This document shows positions 58,296-64,000 of a stretch of DNA of 64,000 nt, one piece after another. The DNA comes from Ricinus communis. Taxonomy: Eukaryota; Streptophyta; Magnoliopsida; Malpighiales; Euphorbiaceae. The stretch covers positions 16,182,001-16,246,000 of the forward strand of contig NC_063257.1 of the NCBI RefSeq assembly GCF_019578655.1, in the 5' to 3' direction. The notes beneath the pieces were generated by a model. The model searched no databases and had not been told where the DNA came from. It was given only the letters and a program-made list of their open reading frames with translations. The translations under genes were made by a program, and so were the position numbers. The first letter of the stretch is position 1; every line of letters begins with the position of its first letter.

Positions 58296-59748
58296 TGATG
58301 TGCATAAAATACACACATATAAATGGGGTTTTTAAGATTGATTTTATGGACATTTGGATGTGAATTGGACCCAACACTCACCATATGCGTATGTTTGTGT
58401 GCATTAGGTCCAAAAGAAGTCAAAGGATGATAAAGGGAAGAATTGGAGCATAATTGGATGCCGAAGCTACCAAAACAAGCTAAGTACGAGCAAGAGGAAG
58501 CTGAACATGGCCGTGTTGGTTTCAACACTGGCCGTGTTCCTAACACGTTTAGCAACACGGCCATGTTGGTGCATAAAACATCAAAGAAACAGAAGTTTTA
58601 GGGAGCACGGCCACAAAGAGTAACACGGGCATCAACACCAGCCCGTGTTGAGAACACGGCCACCAACACGGCCGTGTTGGCTGGCGACAGGGGGAATTAG
58701 TTAAAAGAAAGAAGAGAGGAAAGAAAAAGAGAGAGAGCGGGGGAGAACGTCCCAAACCCTAATATTTCTCTCCCTAAGGGTTTTTTGAGCTGTAACCAAG
58801 GGAAAAGGAGACTTGGATCAAGGTTTCAATCGGATTCCCTTCAAAGATTGAAGATTGGGCAAGGTTCGTTGATTGGTTTTCAAATCGAGCAAGAGGAACA
58901 AGAATCGATTCAATTCGAGCAAGAGGAATTAGGGCTGTTTACTCTCATCCAAGGGTGTAATTGGGTTTTCTCTACCTTTACTCTTTGTTGTAATTGTATT
59001 CTTGTGGATTTTAATAATGAACATGATTAGCTAGATTGATTAAATCCATTGGAATTTCTTTACTATGTTGGCTTAGTATTATATTGTTGGATTGTTTGGG
59101 TTAGTTTTGTATTCTTCTTGCTTTCAGTATTAATAAGATAATGCATTATTCATGAGATGTTGTGAATTGTGTGTTTAGATTGCTTTGCGTGATTGAGAAG
59201 TCCATTTGGCAATTGGAATTTTGAATAGTAAGAACTGGTTAATAATCGCTTAGAGATAAGGATAATTAATTAGCCGGATTAAGAATTAACAAAGCTTAAT
59301 AGAGGCGGATTAAAGCTTAATTCTAATTTAAGAATCAATCGTTAGGAAGAGATTCCAACTTTAGGTTATTAGGTTTAGGAATTTGATTATCTCGAGAGAG
59401 AAACCAAATTCGGTTAAGAATTCATCCACGGGTAGCATAATTAGACTTACCAATCCTTTATCTTTTGTTTGATTGCCAACTAGTTTAGGTTCCCTTTGGG
59501 TTTGCTTTCTTGTCTTGGTTATTTTAGTTATCAATTACTCCTGCACCTCCCTTAGAACTTAGCTTGTAGCTATTAGTCAGTTTAGAAATTATTCATCATT
59601 CATTTTAGGTTAATATAACAAAGAACAAAGGAGTAACTCTGGGCTTTCACTTTCCCGAGGAATACGACCTTGATACTCGCCATTAGTGCTAGACTGCATC
59701 TATAGGTACACTGCCTTAGATTGTAGCTAACATAAGTAGCACACATCA
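58296..59748 (+). repeat. 5' LTR of the LARD-like element
   Basis: Starts TGATGTGCATAAAATAC and ends GTAGCACACATCA. The downstream half (from about 59030) is closely similar to 25020-25770, so the families share R/U5 while U3 differs. Confidence 0.92.
58508..58683. repeat. Palindrome cluster in the LARD-like LTR
   Basis: About nine CACGG/CCGTG half-sites in 175 bp. An 18-bp perfect palindrome, CCAACACGGCCGTGTTGG, lies at 58663-58680. A TTAAAAGAAAG TATA-like stretch follows at about 58700. The sister LTR repeats this at 61630-61810, with a perfect 16-bp palindrome at 61793-61808. Confidence 0.85.
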
Positions 59749-59754
59749 AGTTTT

Positions 59755-59772
59755 TGGCGCCATTGCCGGGGA
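59755..59772 (+). other. Primer binding site, tRNA-Asp type
   Basis: TGGCGCCATTGCCGGGGA, one CpG-to-CpA mismatch from the tRNA-Asp complement, 6 bp after the LTR. Confidence 0.8.
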
Positions 59773-59901
59773 ATTATTTGAAAACTAGAGTGAAATTTGC
59801 TATTTGTTAATTTAGCCATTTTATTTATTCATTTATGTTTTGTTTGTATATATTTATTTAGTTAAGTTTATGATTCAGGTAGTGAATGATAAGGAGGTTC
59901 A

Positions 59902-61187
59902 ATGTTAAATTCAAACTTTTTGTATGATGCGTTGGAAAATGGCATTAGGAACCAAGAGAGTGCTAAAAATTGGGACACCTGTGCATCTTTAGAAGCTCAA
60001 GTGGAATCGTTTTGCAGGGCTACCGATCAACTCTCCACTCCTATCCTTTCATCTCAAGTCTTTTGTGAATTTTGTTATGGTTTACATTTGAGTAATGATT
60101 GTCCATTGTACAGTGATGTTGCTCATTGTTCTTATAACTGTGAACGGGTGAATTATACGGGAAGTTGGCCAAATGACTTGTATGGAAGCACCTACAATCA
60201 AGAGTGGAGCACTCATTCACCCTTTGGATGGAGCTTGGATGGCCAAGAACCACCAGAATTTCAATAACCACATCAGCAGCCTAATCTTGCACCTTCAACT
60301 CAAGGTGAAGAGTTAGTGTCAGAGGAGCTGATGATGAGGTTTATTTCAAGTCTTGAGGATAGATTCCAATAAACAGAGAGGATACTTGAAGATCAACAAG
60401 CCTCGATTAAGAACATAGAGCATCAAGTAGGCTTAATCTTCAAGTTACTAGCTGAAGAGCAATGGGGAACTCCATCAAACGCTACTAAATCCGAGGAGCA
60501 TTTGAGCGCCATCACTTTGCATTCAGGTGAGAATTTTTCTGGTTTATCTACTATGTTTGATGATGATGCTTCTGTGTAGGATGATTTCTTGAACATGGAG
60601 ATGGAACCAGAAAAGGAAGAGGCGAACATAATTCCTTTGAAAGACTATCAACAGGAATGTACAGTTGATGATGCTGAGTTGCAGTTAAAGGAATTGTTGG
60701 TAGATTTTCCACAAGTCCCTTCGATGATGGAAGATGAGCACGAGTTATCCAATAAAGAAGTCTTGGAGGAGCTCGAGTTTCTTCTAGCAAGTGAACCAAG
60801 CCAAGGACTGAAGAAAACCATCGACACTCCTGAAGAAATTGCCCAACCATCGATCCTTCCAATTGTTGAAACTTCAGCTTTCAAATTGGAAGAGCCCCTA
60901 GAGCATCATGACTACGTGCAATTATACGAGGGGCGAGTTTTGCCCATCATACTGGCAGCTTGCTTGATAGTAAGGAAGAGGACATTAACGATTATCCCCC
61001 TAAGTGGATTCTTGAAGCCATTTGCTTGGAAGAAGGATGGATGGTCGTTGATCACGCCCGTTTGCTTTTCACTATGAGTCCAGCTAAGAAGACTCATCAC
61101 ATCAAAAAGAAGCGCTTTTGGGAGACACCCCAATTTTTATCTTTAATCTCTAATATTTTAACCTTTTGTTTTGGGACATTTTATTAG
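59902..61187 (+). pseudogene. Gag-like ORF of the LARD-like element
   Basis: One frame from 59902 to 61077 with three in-frame stops: TAA 60265-60267, TAA 60370-60372 and TAG 60577-60579. The first two stand where Gln (CAA) fits. A knuckle-like CEFCYGLHLSNDC (CX2CX3HX4C) lies at about 60067-60105. A coiled-coil-like LEDRFQ...EDQQASIKNIEHQ follows, then a Glu/Leu-rich linker (ELQLKELLVDFPQ, EEPLEHHDYVQLYEGRVLP) like those before RT in Athila-type polyproteins. A frameshift near 60950 leads to DYPPKWILEAICLEEGWMVV, ending at 61185. No catalytic domain is present, so it would depend on enzymes from other elements. Confidence 0.7.
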
Positions 61188-61422
61188 TTTTAGTCTTCAT
61201 ATTTTATTTAATTTTTGTTTCAGTTTCGATTTTAATTCTTTATTTTATTATTTGCAGCCACTCCTCTACCACAAACTAGCCAACGCTCTAATATCCCTGA
61301 TGATGCACCTCTTTTTCACTCCGGGGCTATAGTCAGGGTAGTATTAGCTCTTTTTCCTTTTTCATTTCTTATATTTTGTACACTGGGGACAGTGTGTCCT
61401 TCAAGTGGGCAGTGGGGTTATT

Positions 61423-62858
61423 TGATGTACGTAAAATACACACATCTAAATGCAGTTTTTAAGATTGATTTTATGGACATTTGGATGTGAATTGGTCCCA
61501 ACACTCACCCTATGCGTCTGTTTGTGTGCATTAGGTCCAAAAGAAGTCAAAGAATGATAAAGGGAAGAATTGGGGCATAATTGGACGTCAAAGCTGCCGA
61601 AACAAGCTAAGTATGCGCATGAGGAAGCTGAACATGGTCGTGTTGGTTTCAACACTGGCCGTGTTCCCAACACGGGCACCAACACAGCCCTGTTGGATGC
61701 ATCAAACATCAAAGAAAAAGAAGTTTTTAGGGAGCACGGCCACAGAGAGTAACAAGGGCGTCAACACCAGCCCGTGTTGGGAACATGGGCATCAACACGG
61801 CCGTGTTGGCGGCACAAAGGGAATTAATTAAAAGAAAGAAGAGAGAAAGAAAGAGAAGGAGAGCGGGGGACCTAATATTTCTCTCTCTAAGAGTTTTTTG
61901 AGCTGTAACCAAGGGAAAAAGAGACTTAGATCAAGGTTTCAATCGGATTCCCTTCAAAGATTGAAGATTGGGCGAGGTTCGTTGATTGGTTTCCAAATCG
62001 AGCAAGTGGAACAAGAATCGATTCAATTTGAGCAAGAGGAATTAGGGCTGTTTACTCTCATCCAAGGGTGTAATCGGGTTTTCTCTACCTTTACTCTTTG
62101 TTGTAATTGTATTCTTGTGGATTTTGATAATGAACATGATTAGCTAGATTGATTAAATCCATTGGGATTTTTTTACTATGTTGGCTTAGTATTATATTGT
62201 TGGATTGTTTGGGTTAGTTTTGTATTCTTCTTGCTTTCAGTATTAATAAGATAATGCATTATTCATGAGACGTTGTGAATTGTGTGTTTAGATTTTTGTG
62301 TGATTGAGAAGTCCATTTGGCAATTGGAATTTTGAATAGCAAGAATTGGTTAATAATCGCTTAGAGATAAGGATAATTAACTAGCCCGATTAAGAATTAA
62401 CAAAGCTTAATAGAGGCGGATTAAAGCTTAATGCTAATTTAAGAATCAATCGTTAGGAAGAGATTCCAACTTTAGGTTATTAGGTTTAGGAATTCGGTTA
62501 TCGAGAGAGAGAAACCGAATTCGGTTAAGAATTCATCCACGGGTAGCATAATTAGACTCACCAATCCTTTATCTTTTGTTTGATTGCCAACTAGTTTAGG
62601 TTCCCTTTGGGTTTGCTCTCTTGCCTTAGTTATTTTAGTTATCAATTACTCTTGCATCTCTCTTAAAACTTAGATTGTAGCTATTAGTTAGTTTAGAAAG
62701 TATCCATCACTCATTTTAGGTTAATATGACAAAGAACAAAGGAGTAACTCTGGGCTTTCACTTTCCCGAGGAATACGACCTTGATACTCGCCATTAGTGC
62801 TAGACTACATTGATAGGTACACTGCCTTAGATTGTAGCTGCATAGATAGCAACCATCA
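61423..62858 (+). repeat. 3' LTR of the LARD-like element
   Basis: Starts TGATGTACGTAAAATAC directly after the polypurine tract and ends CAACCATCA, followed by CTTAC. Confidence 0.92.
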
Positions 62859-62863
62859 CTTAC

Positions 62864-63989
62864 TATGCATTGCAAAATTCCATGGGAGTATTCTATCTTT
62901 TCCTCTCTTCTTGTTCTTTATTTCTATATATGTAATGACATTAAGGACAATGTCAAATTTAAGTGTGGAGGAGGGAAATAGAATATTTTTTGAATTAAAC
63001 TTTACATGCCATGATATGAAAATTAGCAACTTTGATGAATCTTTATAAAATTTTAAATTTTTCTACTCAGCTTTTTCTTATTATTCTATATAAGAGTCGA
63101 TGAAAGAATGCTATTATGTTAAGATTCTTGAATTCTTAAGTTATTTTTTAACATGTATAGATGTAAACTCATGAGTTATTTGCACTTAAATGATCAAGTA
63201 TCTATTCTTTGCATATGGACATGATGACTAGTTTGGCAAATTTGAGTTGGGTATAATTAGAAGTGTATAGTTTAAACTATGATTTCCTAGTTACTAAATT
63301 GGCTTGCCTAAGTTTATAAGAATATGCTATAGGCAAGTTAAAGCTCTAAGTAATATGTTTTACTCTGCTAATTTTAGTGGCTTAGTAACCAGGGATTTTC
63401 ATGACCAATGTCGATTTTCGAGTAAAAAGGCAATTAATATGCAAAGCATCTTAATGTATGTGTTGTTGAGTAACCAGGTGCATTCAACCCCCATGTTTGT
63501 ATTTGCATAAAAAGGACATAACATCTCAAGAAAGAAACAAATACCTTAAGTATCAAGTAAAAAATCTAATGGGTGTAAAGAAAAGAGAAAAGAAAGTATA
63601 AGAGCTTCAAAAGCAAGTGATATAAAAAATGTATAAATGTCTATTGATCTCTTGTTATGACTGAAGGTTTTGCATTTTTGAATAGGGTTATGATAATTTG
63701 GATTATGCATCATATTTGTATCATTTGGAGATGAGTTATACTATTTGTTGTGAAACAGGTGTGAGGGATTGGATGCTTGAGTCTTTTGATTAACAAATGA
63801 TTAAGTTTACCTTTTGAAGAAAATTATTATGATTCAAGTGTTCTTGGGTTGACATGATCTTTGCATTAGTGAGATTCTTTTGAATAATATCTTTAAGCTG
63901 AGTATGGATGTTCTTCATGATTTTTGCAAAAGTTAGTTCTCAATTACTATTTACTTGAGGACAAGTAAAGGTTTAAGAGAGGGGGTATT
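62864..63989 (+). mobile_element. 3' non-coding tail of the Athila-like element with polypurine tract
   Basis: Begins with text typical of Athila tails: GACATTAAGGACAATGTC then AAATTTAAGTGTGGAGGAGG (about 62938-62985). It is AT-rich and non-coding for 1 kb and ends in AAGAGAGGGGGTATT (63975-63989). Short frames here have no recognisable domain. Confidence 0.75.
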
Positions 63990-64000
63990 TGATCGGTCCA
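63990..64000 (+). repeat. Start of the Athila-like 3' LTR
   Basis: TGATCGGTCCA matches the 5' LTR start TGATTGGTCCA at 53689 with one C/T change. The rest lies outside the window. Confidence 0.8.

Larger units (their letters stand above)
58296..62858 (+). mobile_element. Non-autonomous LTR element (LARD-like), TSD CTTAC
   Basis: LTRs 58296-59748 (1453 bp) and 61423-62858 (1436 bp), TGAT...ATCA; duplications CTTAC lie at 58291-58295 and 62859-62863. PBS of tRNA-Asp type at 59755-59772; polypurine tract at about 61404-61422 (AGTGGGCAGTGGGG). The 1.67 kb interior has one gag-like frame and no RT or integrase. The first ~225 bp of the two LTRs differ at about 20 positions by eye, suggesting an older insertion than the Tekay-type element. 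Confidence 0.93.
53689..64000 (+). mobile_element. Athila-like gag-pro element with a nested non-autonomous LTR element
   Basis: 5' LTR 53689-54927 (TGATTGGTCC...TACATCA), PBS at 54933, gag, protease, a GC-rich block, a 3' non-coding tail (62864-63989), a polypurine tract and the first 11 bases of the 3' LTR (TGATCGGTCCA from 63990). RT, RNase H and integrase are absent between the protease and the 3' tail. The candidate left target duplication is TCTAA (53684-53688). The element sits in the minus-strand Tat-like element and is interrupted at 58296-62858. Confidence 0.88.

Overview
This is a plant nuclear window, almost certainly from a eudicot. It holds one spliced host gene with GT/AG introns and AT-rich intergenic DNA. 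Nearly everything else is nested LTR retrotransposons of typical plant lineages: Ty3/gypsy Tekay-like chromovirus, Athila-like and Tat/Ogre-like elements, and Ty1/copia Sirevirus-like. I cannot name the species. I see no rRNA, tRNA gene, CRISPR or bacterial-type operon.

Layout. 1-5517: end of a Tat-like element (internal 3' tail plus 3' LTR) split by a 2.9 kb solo LTR. 5518-11530: host locus with an apparently intact six-exon Yellow Stripe-Like (YSL) transporter gene of the YSL5/7/8 type at 6583-11141. 11540-19096: LTR fragments around a minus-strand Tat gag/protease relic. 19290-22540: decayed chromovirus pol with its LTR, into which a solo LTR carrying another solo LTR inserted (23798-26776). 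26962-31055: minus-strand Sirevirus relic. 31370-44843: an LTR interrupted by a complete Tekay-type element (32422-44403, TSD ttctt), itself holding two solo LTRs (38760-40234 and 43207-44040). 44850-46186: Tat/Ogre pol relic. 46187-53688: minus-strand Tat-like element, same family as the one at the left edge, with plus-strand (antisense) open frames including a plant mobile domain. 53689-64000: Athila-like gag-pro element interrupted by a non-autonomous LTR element (58296-62858); its 3' LTR starts at 63990 and leaves the window.

Seven insertions are closed by 5-bp target-site duplications read directly from the sequence, so the order of nesting is firm. No retroelement here looks autonomous: every gag or pol frame I read has stops or frameshifts. 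The YSL gene is the only locus I would call a working protein-coding gene; the Tat LTR ends about 1.07 kb upstream of its ATG.

The most interesting unexplained structure is a cluster of CG-rich palindromic motifs (CACGG/CCGTG half-sites) just upstream of the TATA-like box in many LTRs of different families. The Tat family has an analogous cluster with a different palindrome (core GCCGATCGGC). Boundaries and motif matches were read by eye; family names rest on recognised motifs, not on searches.
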